From: an uncultured Oxalobacteraceae bacterium
GTDB lineage: Bacteria > Pseudomonadota > Gammaproteobacteria > Burkholderiales > Burkholderiaceae
Direction: 5' to 3'
Length of the DNA: 13,543 nt
Assembly (NCBI GenBank): GCA_946480015.1
Contig: CAMLIL010000126.1
Span: 1 to 13,543 of the forward strand
Shown here: positions 7,426-13,543 of the stretch, in pieces
Layout of the letters: each line of letters begins with the position of its first letter
How positions within the stretch are numbered: position 1 is the first letter of the stretch
Notes under the pieces: model-generated
Seen by the model: the letters and a program-made list of their open reading frames with translations, nothing else
Database searches by the model: none
What the model was told of the DNA's origin: nothing
Translations under genes and position numbers: made by a program

Positions 7426-7431
7426 AATATA
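7426..7431 (-). promoter_or_regulatory. Candidate -10 element for the response regulator gene
   Basis: The minus strand reads TATATT (5 of 6 matches to TATAAT), predicting transcription from about 7419 and placing the 7383-7402 hairpin in the first 40 bases of the mRNA. No convincing -35 element is visible. This is a weak call. Confidence 0.3.
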
Positions 7432-7589
7432 ACAGACTTTTACATTTAAACATTCATTGCGACGAAGAAATTTACATTTTGCAACAACAACTGCCACATC
7501 TTTCATCAACAAAGGTACACCGGAACGACGTACCGATCAATGTATTTTGAATCCGTGAGGAAATAATGAGGCTTGGACGCGAATCCAAA

Positions 7590-7706
7590 GTGCGGGGAGC
7601 GAGCGCCGCCGTTCCCGCGCAAAGCGGGAACCCATACTGCAGCGATGCCGTGTTGGCGGGGGATGAAACGGGTGATGGGCCCGCGCGTGCGCGAGGGCGA
7701 CAGTAG
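7590..7706. repeat. REP/BIME-like intergenic repeat next to minE
   Basis: Two GC-rich inverted repeats lie about 70 bp apart. One is GTTCCCGC / GCGGGAAC with loop GCAAA (7611-7631, perfect 8-bp arms). The other is CCCGCGCG / CGCGAGGG (7680-7697, one mismatch). The text between and around them resembles the widespread proteobacterial intergenic repeat whose translations contain 'FPRKAGTH' and 'RVREGD'. It sits immediately 3' of minE and may stabilise or terminate the min transcript. Copy number elsewhere cannot be judged from this window. Confidence 0.6.
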
Positions 7707-7719
7707 CCTGGCGGGAAAA

Positions 7720-7971
7720 TCAGGCGTCGGGCAGAACGACGTTGACGTCGAGAACTTCCAGGTTGCCCTGGCGGTCGAGCGAGATCTTGATGTCGTCGGC
7801 GTTGACCTTGGTGTATTTCGAGATCACTTCGATCAGCTCGCGGTGCAGGGCCGGGAGGAAGTCCGGACCGGCGCGGTTGGTGCGCTCGCGCGCGATGATG
7901 ATCTGCAACCGCTCCTTGGCCGCCGACGCGCTCTTCGGCTTGGAGGCAAACAGGAAGTCGAGCAAGGCCAT
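7720..7971 (-). CDS. minE: Cell division topological specificity factor MinE
   Basis: MinE stimulates the MinD ATPase and drives MinCD off the membrane, producing pole-to-pole oscillation and freeing midcell for FtsZ. The 83-residue length is normal. The N-terminal amphipathic membrane-binding stretch 'MALLDFLF' is followed by the MinD-contact helix at about 15-32 ('AAKERLQIIIARER') and the beta-rich dimer domain at about 35-83 ('LDRQGNLEVLDVNVVLP'). The start ATG at 7971 is one base after the minD stop (TGA-T-ATG), so translation is probably coupled. It is the last gene of minCDE. Confidence 0.97.
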   Translation of the reverse strand: MALLDFLFASKPKSASAAKERLQIIIARERTNRAGPDFLPALHRELIEVISKYTKVNADDIKISLDRQGNLEVLDVNVVLPDA

Positions 7972-7972
7972 A

Positions 7973-8788
7973 TCACTTCACCCCAAAGATGCGCTGCAGG
8001 AAGCCGGGTTTTTCGTAGGCGGTAAAGCGCAGCGCAATGTCCTGGCCGAGGAAGCGCGACACCACGTCCTCGTAGGCTTCGGCCACGTCGGTGCCCTTGA
8101 AGTGGATCGCCGGGTTGCCCTGGTTGGACGCGTGCAGCACCGATTCCGATTCCGGAATGATGCCGATCAGCGGAATGCGCAGGATTTCCTGCACGTCCTG
8201 ATACGACAGCATTTCATCGTTCTCGACCCGCTTGGGCGAGTAGCGCGTGATCAGCAGATGCTCCTTGACCGGCTCGGCGCCGGTCTGGGCGCGGCGCGAC
8301 TTGGCCTGGATGATGCCCAGGATGCGGTCCGAATCGCGCACCGAGGACACTTCCGGATTGGTCACGATGATGGCTTCGTCGGCGAACGTCAGCGCCATCA
8401 GCGCGCCGTGCTCGATACCGGCGGGCGAATCGCAGATGATGTACTCGAAGCCCATGTTGATCAATTCGTTCAGCACGCGCTCGACGCCTTCTTCCGACAG
8501 CGCATCCTTGTCGCGCGTCTGCGACGCCGGCAGGATGAACAGGTTGTCGCAGTGCTTGTCCTTGATCAGCGCCTGGTTCAGGGTCGCTTCGCCATTGATC
8601 ACGTTGATCAGGTCATACACCACGCGGCGTTCGCAGCCCATGATCAGGTCGAGATTGCGCAGGCCGACGTCGAAGTCGAGCACCGCCGTCTTGTGGCCAC
8701 GCGAGGCCAGGCCGGTCGAGAAGCTGGCGCTGGAGGTGGTCTTGCCGACACCACCTTTGCCGGACGTAACAACAATAATTCTTGCCAC
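7973..8788 (-). CDS. minD: Septum site-determining ATPase MinD
   Basis: MinD is a ParA/MinD-family ATPase that dimerises with ATP on the inner membrane, recruits MinC to block FtsZ, and is released by MinE. The protein has 271 residues. The deviant Walker A is GKGGVGKT at 10-17, with signature Lys11 and nucleotide-binding Lys16. Asp40 is in 'LDFDVGLRN' and Walker B/switch II is 'IICDSPAG' at 117-124. The C-terminal amphipathic membrane-targeting sequence is 'GFLQRIFGVK', 262-271. The start is GTG at 8788, with AAGGA seven bases upstream. It lies 26 bp after minC and one base before minE. Confidence 0.98.
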   Translation of the reverse strand: MARIIVVTSGKGGVGKTTSSASFSTGLASRGHKTAVLDFDVGLRNLDLIMGCERRVVYDLINVINGEATLNQALIKDKHCDNLFILPASQTRDKDALSEEGVERVLNELINMGFEYIICDSPAGIEHGALMALTFADEAIIVTNPEVSSVRDSDRILGIIQAKSRRAQTGAEPVKEHLLITRYSPKRVENDEMLSYQDVQEILRIPLIGIIPESESVLHASNQGNPAIHFKGTDVAEAYEDVVSRFLGQDIALRFTAYEKPGFLQRIFGVK

Positions 8789-8814
8789 TGTAGGGTCCTT
8801 TTTTCGTATCAGGT

Positions 8815-9606
8815 TTAGGCGCGCAATGCCGGAGTGAGCGCTAGTATATCGATGCGGTCCCCCACCAGGCGAATCTGCGCCGCCTTGTTGGTCAGCGCGG
8901 GAGGAAAGCCTTCGTCGAAGGTCCGGTACACGCCGGCGATCGAGACCAGCTCGGGCTGCATGTTGAGCGCGAAAATGCGCGCATCGGCATTGCCCGAAGC
9001 GCCGGCCAGTGCGCGCCCGTTGAGAGTTGAATACACGTGAATGCTGCCATCGGCGATGATCTCGGCGCCGTTGTTGACCACCGCCGTGACGATCAGGTCG
9101 CAGCCGCGCGCGTACACGCGCTGGCCGGCGCGCACCGGCTGGTCGATGATCAGGGTGCCCGGCGCCACCAGCGCAGTCACGGGGGCCGGTGCAGGTGCCG
9201 GCGCCGCTTGCGGCGGTGCGGGAATCGGTGCGACCGTCGTCAGCACGGGCGGCGCCTCGGCCTCGGCGCGCGGCTTGACGCCGCTGCTGCCGTCGTCGAT
9301 CGACAGGCCGTGCGCGCGGATCGCGTCATGCATGGCCGCCGGCGCGCCGCGTACGGCCACCGCGTTCAAACGATATTTTTTCAGCAGCGTCACCAGCCGG
9401 TCCCACTCGATGTGCGGCACGCTGGCGCCCACCGCGGTCACGTCGATGACGGCGAATTCATCTTCGAAGAAGTCGGACACACCGCCCGTCATCTGCTTCA
9501 GGGCCGCATCGATGGCCAGCGGATCTGCCGAATGCAGGATCGTGGAAATCGCAACGACCGTGGAGATCTTGATTTCGATGGGCAGTGTAGACGGGCTTTT
9601 GAGCAT
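8815..9606 (-). CDS. minC: Septum site-determining protein MinC
   Basis: MinC is the FtsZ-polymer antagonist positioned by MinD. From the ATG at 9606 it has 263 residues. The N-terminal FtsZ-inhibiting domain covers about 8-105 ('IEIKISTVVAIS' onward). A Pro/Ala-rich linker covers about 111-148. The C-terminal beta-helix dimerisation and MinD-binding domain includes 'GAEIIADGSIHVY', 'LNGRALAG' and 'ARIFALNMQPELVSIAG'. The frame is open upstream to 9840, but that part overlaps metE and does not resemble MinC; homology begins just after this ATG. No strong Shine-Dalgarno precedes it. The MinD-contact motif reads RAGQ at 159-162, where I recall RSGQ in E. coli. It is the first gene of minCDE. 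Stop is TAA. Confidence 0.95.
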   Translation of the reverse strand: MLKSPSTLPIEIKISTVVAISTILHSADPLAIDAALKQMTGGVSDFFEDEFAVIDVTAVGASVPHIEWDRLVTLLKKYRLNAVAVRGAPAAMHDAIRAHGLSIDDGSSGVKPRAEAEAPPVLTTVAPIPAPPQAAPAPAPAPVTALVAPGTLIIDQPVRAGQRVYARGCDLIVTAVVNNGAEIIADGSIHVYSTLNGRALAGASGNADARIFALNMQPELVSIAGVYRTFDEGFPPALTNKAAQIRLVGDRIDILALTPALRA

Positions 9607-9659
9607 AACGAGTCGTGAGAGGTGGGCGGCGGGAGGCCCAACATGGCGCAGGCTCGTGC

Positions 9660-9665
9660 ATTCTA
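9660..9665 (-). promoter_or_regulatory. Candidate -10 element for minCDE
   Basis: The minus strand reads TAGAAT (5 of 6 matches), 54 bases before the minC ATG, with no good -35 hexamer. The 134-bp gap between metE and minC is the natural place for the min promoter. Weak support. Confidence 0.3.
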
Positions 9666-9690
9666 CTGTGAAAATTGCCGCATGGGGAGA

Positions 9691-9717
9691 GTTGCCCCGC
9701 ATGTTCCGCGAGGCAAC
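9691..9717. repeat. Inverted repeat between metE and minC
   Basis: GTTGCC / GGCAAC arms enclose a second CGC / GCG stem after one mismatch, with a 7-base loop. It lies 24 bases past the metE stop and could end or protect the metE mRNA, but no T-run follows on the minus strand, so an intrinsic terminator is not established. Confidence 0.4.
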
Positions 9718-9740
9718 TTGGGAGGGAAGTGGACAGGAGC

Positions 9741-12020
9741 TTAAGCGCGCATGCGGCGCGCCGCTTCGACCATGTTGGCCAGCGCGGCGCGGGTCTCCGG
9801 CCAGGCCCGGGTTTTCAGGCCGCAGTCCGGGTTGACCCACAGGTTTTCAGGCGGGATCACGCGCGCGGCCTTGCGCAGCAGGCGTTCCATGTCATCCGGA
9901 CCGGGTACCCGCGGTGAATGGATGTCGTACACGCCGGGACCGATGCCGTTCGGATACTGGAACGCGCCGAAGCCGTCCAGCAGCTCCATGTCCGAACGGC
10001 TGGTCTCGATCGTGATCACATCCGCATCCAGCGCCGCGATCGACGGCAGGATGTCGTTGAACTCCGCGTAGCACATGTGGGTATGGATCTGGGTCGCATC
10101 GTCGGCCACGCCGGCGGTCACGCGGAAAGCGCGCGTGGCCCAGTCCAGGTAAGCCTTCCATCGGCTGCGCCGCAGCGGCAAGCCTTCGCGCAGCGCCGGC
10201 TCGTCGATCTGGATGATGCCGATGCCGGCCGCCTGCAGGTCCGCCACTTCGGCGCGGATGGCCAGCGCCAGTTGCAGCGCGGTGGTGGCGCGCGGCTGGT
10301 CGGTGCGCACGAACGACCATTGCAGCATCGTGATCGGGCCGGTCAGCATGCCCTTGACCGGCTTGTTCGACAGGCTTTGCGCGTGCTGCGTCCAGGGCAC
10401 CGTCATCGGCGCGCGCCGTGCCACGTCGCCGAAGATGATGGGCGGCTTGACGCAGCGCGAGCCGTACGACTGGACCCAGCCGAAGCGGGTGAAGGCAAAG
10501 CCGTCGAGCTGCTCGCCGAAGTACTCGACCATGTCGTTGCGCTCGGCCTCGCCGTGCACCAGCACGTCCAGCCCCAGCTCCTCCTGGCAGGCCACCGCGT
10601 GCGCGATCTCGCTGTGCATCGCACGGGTGTAGTCGGCCGCGCTCAGTTGCCCCTTCTTGAATTGGGCGCGGGCGGCGCGGATCGCGCCCGTTTGCGGGAA
10701 CGAGCCGATGGTCGTGGTCGGGAAGGCCGGCAGCGCGAAGCGCTCGTGCTGGCGCGCCCTGCGCTCGTTGAAGCTGGCGCGGCGCCGGTCGGCGTCCTCG
10801 GGCAGGCGGGCGATGCTGGCCGCCACCGCCGGATTGTGCACGCGGGTGCTGGCCGCGCGCGCAGCGATCGCCGCGCGCGAGGCTTGCAGCGCGTCGGGGG
10901 CGCCGGTGGCATCGAGCTGCGCCTTCAGGGCCGCCAGTTCGTCCAGCTTTTCGGTGGCGAAGGCCAGGCTGGCGCGCAGTTCGGCATCGAGACCGTCTTC
11001 GTCGGCCAGGGTGAGGGGCACGTGCAGCAGCGAGCACGATGGCGCCAGCCACAGCTGGCCGCGGCGTTCCAGCAGGGGCGTGAGCGCGCTCAGGGCCGCA
11101 TCCAGGTCGGTGCGCCAGATATTGCGGCCGTCGACGATCCCGACCGACAGCACCTTGGGAAGGGCCAGCCAGTCGCACACGCTGGTCAGTTCCTGCGGCG
11201 CGCGCACGCCGTCCACGTGCAGGCCGGCCACCGGCAGGCGGCACGCCAGGCCGAGGTTTTCTTCCAGCGGCGAGAAGTAGGTCGCCAGCAGCAGCTGCAC
11301 GCCGGTGCGGGCCAGTTCCCAATACGTCGTTTCGAACGCGTTGCGCCATTCCTGCGGCAGGTCCAGGCCGAGAATGGGCTCATCGATCTGCACCCAGCGC
11401 ACGCCGGCCTGCTTCAGGCGCACCAGCAGCGCGCGGTACACCGGCAGCAGCTGCGCCACCAGGTCGAGCCGCTCGACGCCATGCTGCTTGCCCAGCCACA
11501 GGAAGGTGAGGGGGCCGATCAGCGCGGCCTTGACCTCATGGCCCAGCGCCTGGGCTTCGGCCACTTCGGCCAGCAGCTGTTCGGCGTGCAGGCTGAAGCG
11601 GGTGGCGGTCGAAAATTCCGGCACCAGGTAGTGGTAATTGGTGTCGAACCATTTGGTCATGTCGAGCGCGTGGGCATTGTGGTGCGCCGCGCAGCAGTTG
11701 CCGCGCCCATCGCCGCGCGCCATGGCGAAGTAGCGCGTCAGCGTGTCGGTGCCGGCGTCGAAACCGAAGCGCGCCGGCTCGCAGCCGAACAGCTGGATAT
11801 GGTTGGCCATCTGGTCGTACAGGGCGAAGTCGCCGACGGTGACGAGGCCGAGGCCGGCGTCGCGCTGGATCGCCCAGTGGCGCGCGCGCAGCGCGCTGGC
11901 GGTGGCGGCCAGGGCCTGGGCGTCGGTTTCGCCGCGCCAGTAGGCTTCCAGTGCCAGTTTGAGTTCGCGCCGTGCGCCGATGCGGGGGAAGCCGAGGGTG
12001 TGGGTCAGGATGGTATTCAT
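9741..12020 (-). CDS. metE: Cobalamin-independent methionine synthase (5-methyltetrahydropteroyltriglutamate-homocysteine methyltransferase)
   Basis: MetE moves the methyl group of 5-methyltetrahydropteroyl-tri-glutamate to homocysteine, the last step of methionine synthesis, without vitamin B12. The protein has 759 residues (E. coli about 753). The N-terminal barrel starts '[13 protein letters not shown]'. The C-terminal catalytic barrel begins near 435 ('[10 protein letters not shown]'). The zinc ligands are all present: His648 and Cys650 ('[10 protein letters not shown]'), Glu672 ('[10 protein letters not shown]') and Cys733 ('[10 protein letters not shown]'), in the same spacing as the E. 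coli enzyme. The start is ATG at 12020, with no strong Shine-Dalgarno. It diverges from metR across a 111-bp region, the classic arrangement in which MetR activates metE. Stop is TAA. Confidence 0.98.
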   Translation of the reverse strand: MNTILTHTLGFPRIGARRELKLALEAYWRGETDAQALAATASALRARHWAIQRDAGLGLVTVGDFALYDQMANHIQLFGCEPARFGFDAGTDTLTRYFAMARGDGRGNCCAAHHNAHALDMTKWFDTNYHYLVPEFSTATRFSLHAEQLLAEVAEAQALGHEVKAALIGPLTFLWLGKQHGVERLDLVAQLLPVYRALLVRLKQAGVRWVQIDEPILGLDLPQEWRNAFETTYWELARTGVQLLLATYFSPLEENLGLACRLPVAGLHVDGVRAPQELTSVCDWLALPKVLSVGIVDGRNIWRTDLDAALSALTPLLERRGQLWLAPSCSLLHVPLTLADEDGLDAELRASLAFATEKLDELAALKAQLDATGAPDALQASRAAIAARAASTRVHNPAVAASIARLPEDADRRRASFNERRARQHERFALPAFPTTTIGSFPQTGAIRAARAQFKKGQLSAADYTRAMHSEIAHAVACQEELGLDVLVHGEAERNDMVEYFGEQLDGFAFTRFGWVQSYGSRCVKPPIIFGDVARRAPMTVPWTQHAQSLSNKPVKGMLTGPITMLQWSFVRTDQPRATTALQLALAIRAEVADLQAAGIGIIQIDEPALREGLPLRRSRWKAYLDWATRAFRVTAGVADDATQIHTHMCYAEFNDILPSIAALDADVITIETSRSDMELLDGFGAFQYPNGIGPGVYDIHSPRVPGPDDMERLLRKAARVIPPENLWVNPDCGLKTRAWPETRAALANMVEAARRMRA

Positions 12021-12131
12021 GGTGTTTTCGCGGTCATCAGGGAGTCATCAAATGTGCGTAAAGTGTGCGGCACCCGCGCGTATAATCAAAACGAAACTTT
12101 TTACGCTTTCGAATGAAAAAAATTAATACAC
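12021..12131. promoter_or_regulatory. metE/metR divergent control region
   Basis: The 111-bp region separates the two start codons. On the plus strand TATAAT (12081-12086) is the likely metR -10. The overlapping minus-strand TTATAC (12085-12080) is a possible metE -10, so the two promoters may be back to back and compete. A MetR-box candidate lies at 12114-12126. In the metE leader the direct repeat GTCATCA occurs at 12033-12039 and 12044-12050, one helical turn apart (11 bp). I see no SAM or cobalamin riboswitch; the metE leader is too short for one. Confidence 0.6.
12114..12126. promoter_or_regulatory. Candidate MetR binding site TGAA-N5-TTAA
   Basis: TGAAAAAAATTAA matches the enteric MetR consensus TGAA-N5-TTCA at 7 of 8 fixed positions. 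Its centre is about 47 bp upstream of the predicted metE transcription start and inside the metR leader, suiting activation of metE and possibly autoregulation of metR. The AT-richness of the site lowers its weight. Confidence 0.35.
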
Positions 12132-13040
12132 ATGCTTGAACTTCGCCATTTGCGCACCCTGGCCGCGCTGCGTTCGTCCGGCAGCCTGGTGCGCGCCGCC
12201 CAGCTGCTCAACCTGACGCAATCGGCGCTGTCGCACCAGATCCGCCTGATGGAAGAGCGCTACGGCGGCCCGCTGTTCGAGCGCAAATCCCTGCCGATCG
12301 CCTTCACCGCCGTGGGCAGCCGCCTGCTGGCGCTGGCCGACCACGTGCTGCCCAGCGTCGAGCAGGCCGAGCGCGACATCACCCGCCTGTCGCAGGGCGA
12401 CCAGGGCCAGTTGCGCGTGGCGCTCGAATGCCACACCTGCTTCGACTGGCTGATGCCGGTCATGGACGCGTTCCGCCAGCGCTGGCCCGACGTCGAGATC
12501 GACCTGGTGTCGGGCTTTCACAGCGAGCCGGTCGAGCTGCTCAAAAAAGGCGAGGCCGACCTGGTGATCGGCTCGGCCTGCGGGGAGCCATATAAAGTGT
12601 TTCCACTGTTTCGCTTCGAGATCCTGGTGGTCATGGCCCTCAAGCACCGCCTGGCCAGCCAGCGCCGGCTGGAAGCCTCCGATTTCGAGGGCGAAACCTT
12701 GATCACCTACCCGGTGCCGGAAAGCCGTATCGACCTGATCCGCGAAGTGCTGGCGCCGGCCGGGGTGCGGTTCGAGCGCCGTACCGCGGAGTTAACCGTG
12801 GCAATTTTGCAACTAGTCGCCAGCCGCCGCGGCCTGGCCGCGCTGCCCAACTGGGCCATCAAAAACTATGTGGACTACGACTACGTGCTGTCCAAGCCGG
12901 TTGGCGGGGGCGGGCTGTGGAGCGACCTGTTCGTCTCCGTTAGCCCGTCGTTGGCGGCAAAAGCCTACGTGGGCGACTTTGTGGCGGTCATCCGCGAGCA
13001 GTGCGCGCGCACCCTCGACGGCATCACCTTGCTGAGTTGA
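12132..13040 (+). CDS. metR: LysR-type regulator of methionine genes, MetR
   Basis: MetR is a LysR-family regulator that binds upstream of metE and, with homocysteine as co-inducer in enteric bacteria, activates methionine synthesis. The protein has 302 residues. The winged helix-turn-helix occupies 1-60 ('GSLVRAAQLLNLTQSALSHQIRLMEE' region, 17-42, with 'PLFER' at 47-51). The co-inducer-binding domain follows from about 90. 'ALECHTCFDWLMPV' at 97-110 is characteristic of MetR among LysR proteins. The start is ATG at 12132, about 39 bases after the predicted transcription start; the AT-rich leader has no visible Shine-Dalgarno. Divergent placement next to metE supports the call. Stop is TGA. 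No clear terminator follows; a short TGTGG / CCACA hairpin at 13064-13077 has no T-run. Confidence 0.94.
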   Translation: MLELRHLRTLAALRSSGSLVRAAQLLNLTQSALSHQIRLMEERYGGPLFERKSLPIAFTAVGSRLLALADHVLPSVEQAERDITRLSQGDQGQLRVALECHTCFDWLMPVMDAFRQRWPDVEIDLVSGFHSEPVELLKKGEADLVIGSACGEPYKVFPLFRFEILVVMALKHRLASQRRLEASDFEGETLITYPVPESRIDLIREVLAPAGVRFERRTAELTVAILQLVASRRGLAALPNWAIKNYVDYDYVLSKPVGGGGLWSDLFVSVSPSLAAKAYVGDFVAVIREQCARTLDGITLLS

Positions 13041-13106
13041 ACCACGAATAAAGTACGTACACATGTGGGTTCCCACAAGATGTATTCGTTGCATATGCTG
13101 ATAATA

Positions 13107-13120
13107 TTGATTTTAATCAA
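13107..13120. promoter_or_regulatory. FNR/ANR-type binding site TTGAT-N4-ATCAA
   Basis: TTGATTTTAATCAA is a perfect palindromic match to the TTGAT-N4-ATCAA site of oxygen-sensing FNR/ANR regulators. Related CRP/FNR members such as DNR or FixK use similar sites. The only downstream gene in reach is the thiolase at 13435. The spacing to the -10 candidate puts the box about 40 bp before the predicted transcription start, the usual class II activation position. Confidence 0.65.
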
Positions 13121-13141
13121 AGCAAAGCGAGAAATGGGAAC

Positions 13142-13147
13142 TAAGAT
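13142..13147 (+). promoter_or_regulatory. Candidate -10 element downstream of the FNR box
   Basis: TAAGAT (4 of 6 matches) predicts a transcription start at about 13154, with the FNR box centred near -40.5 replacing the -35 element. The resulting leader before the thiolase would be about 280 bases. Confidence 0.4.
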
Positions 13148-13236
13148 GGGCGACCTTGCCAGCTATTCGGGTGTCTAATACAGGGATACCTGACTAATAA
13201 ACAACCCATGCGCTTAAACACCGGATACACTCCTGT

Positions 13237-13264
13237 CGCGCCCGCCCGGTCCGGGCTGGGCGCG
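13237..13264. repeat. GC-rich inverted repeat in thiolase leader
   Basis: CGCGCCC / GGGCGCG arms flank an inner CCCGG / CCGGG pair, offset by a small bulge, around a very tight centre. It is a strong potential hairpin with no T-run after it. Confidence 0.5.
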
Positions 13265-13283
13265 CACGATTCCGCACAAGATT

Positions 13284-13333
13284 GGACCCGCCAGTGGGCG
13301 CCGCCAGCCGGCGCCGCAACCATTGGCGGGGCC
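13284..13333. repeat. Large nested inverted repeat in thiolase leader
   Basis: Arms GGACCCGCCAGTGG (13284-13297) and CCATTGGCGGGGCC (13320-13333) pair at 13 of 14 positions, counting one G-T pair. Inside, GCGCC / GGCGC adds a 5-bp stem with a 7-base loop. In RNA this would be a very stable stem about 100 bases before the thiolase ATG. It could be a regulatory leader, a processing or attenuation structure, or a dispersed palindromic repeat. Confidence 0.55.
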
Positions 13334-13434
13334 GAAACTGGAATGGCGGCCCGCAGCGGCGATACCACATCACTGACCGCAGGCCGCTCACTTGCAACCC
13401 CTTGGCGCTAGCCGCCAGACTATCGGAGATTCAC

Positions 13435-13543
13435 ATGGAAGACGTCGTCATCGTGGCCGCTGGCCGTACCGCAATCGGAAAATTTGGGGGTAGCCTCGCG
13501 AAGATCCCCGCTGCCGAACTTGGCGCCCACGTCATCAAGAACC
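13435..13543 (+). CDS. Thiolase, probably acetyl-CoA C-acetyltransferase (partial, N terminus)
   Basis: Only the first 36 codons lie in the window; the gene runs off the right edge. 'MEDVVIVAAGRTAIGKFGGSLAKI' followed by 'PAAELGAHVIK' is the typical thiolase N terminus. Most likely this is a biosynthetic acetyl-CoA acetyltransferase, which condenses two acetyl-CoA to acetoacetyl-CoA for polyhydroxybutyrate or degrades acetoacetyl-CoA. The active-site Cys and His lie beyond the window, so phaA, atoB, bktB or a beta-oxidation thiolase cannot be separated. The start is ATG at 13435, with CGGAG 6-7 bases upstream. The promoter region carries an FNR-type box, suggesting induction at low oxygen. 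Confidence 0.88.
   Translation, partial: MEDVVIVAAGRTAIGKFGGSLAKIPAAELGAHVIKN

Larger units (their letters stand above)
7356..7719. other. Intergenic region between minE and the response regulator gene
   Basis: The 364-bp spacer has two parts. Positions 7356-7560 are AT-rich and contain the 7383-7402 palindrome, a TATATT -10 candidate and runs of T/A, but no recognised gene. Positions about 7590-7706 are GC-rich and REP-like. A 46-codon plus-strand frame (7566-7706) has a good Shine-Dalgarno but is largely made of the repeat, so I do not call it a gene. Confidence 0.5.
13041..13434. other. Long non-coding region between metR and the thiolase gene
   Basis: The 394 bp contain a short TGTGG / CCACA hairpin near the metR end (13064-13077), a perfect FNR/ANR-type box (13107-13120), a matching -10 candidate (13142-13147), two large GC-rich inverted repeats (13237-13264 and 13284-13333), and a further TGGCGGC / GCCGCCA pair (13344-13350 with 13411-13417). 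A 67-codon frame (13208-13411) has no ribosome site and overlaps the hairpins, so I do not call it. Confidence 0.55.

Noticed and set aside
7573..8025. 150-codon plus-strand frame across the REP-like repeat and antisense to minE
   Set aside because: It is repeat-derived at its start and then antisense to minE and the end of minD, both clear genes.
9607..9840. N-terminal extension of minC to 9840
   Set aside because: The extra 78 residues overlap metE and do not resemble MinC, whose homology begins right after the ATG at 9606.
9918..12116. Very long plus-strand frame (732 codons) antisense to metE, and similar long frames opposite hemA, prfA and minD
   Set aside because: These are GC-rich shadow frames. 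The products are rich in Arg, Gln, His and Ala with no recognisable domain, and the minus-strand genes show full family motifs.
13134..13178. 14-codon frame as a leader peptide for the thiolase
   Set aside because: It has only a weak ribosome site, and the predicted transcription start (about 13154) lies inside it.
13208..13411. 67-codon plus-strand open frame before the thiolase
   Set aside because: It has no ribosome site before the ATG, an Ala/Gly/Arg/Thr-rich low-complexity product, and overlaps large inverted repeats; it is best read as non-coding leader DNA.

Overview
The window looks like chromosomal DNA of a high-G+C betaproteobacterium, most likely Oxalobacteraceae (Massilia/Duganella/Janthinobacterium-like). 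This rests on familiarity with the protein sequences, the hemA-prfA-prmC and minCDE clusters and a divergent metE/metR pair; no database search was possible. Two 60-base blocks counted by hand inside the left-hand genes are 37-38% G+C, against 68% for one block in prfA.

Layout. (1) Positions 1-2793 form a low-G+C accessory segment with two minus-strand membrane-protein genes of unknown function (105-1580 and 1812-2480), separated by a spacer with three small inverted repeats. (2) Positions 2794-6588 hold the minus-strand cluster hemA - prfA - dsbB - prmC: the first committed step of tetrapyrrole synthesis, release factor 1, the membrane disulfide oxidase DsbB, and the methyltransferase that modifies release factors. 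prmC starts inside the dsbB stop (GTGA overlap). (3) Upstream of hemA lies an orphan OmpR/PhoB-type response regulator (6663-7355), with a perfect 8-bp-arm palindrome in its leader. (4) After an AT-rich spacer and a REP-like repeat comes the minus-strand division-site operon minC-minD-minE (7720-9606). (5) metE (minus) and its LysR-type regulator metR (plus) diverge from a shared 111-bp control region. (6) After metR, a 394-bp non-coding region carries a perfect FNR/ANR-type box, a well-placed -10 element and large GC-rich inverted repeats, then the first 36 codons of a thiolase gene cut by the window end.

The most interesting observations are these. hemA ends in UAG, read only by RF1, and the in-frame continuation is open for 22 codons until a UGA that overlaps the prfA ATG, a geometry that could let RF1 shortage raise RF1 synthesis. 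The thiolase leader combines an FNR box with strong predicted RNA structure. The hairpin motif TGTAGGACCG(C/T)TCCT occurs at two distant intergenic sites. The low-G+C two-gene module next to prmC has no recognisable function. No tRNA, rRNA, CRISPR array, transposase or integrase gene was seen.
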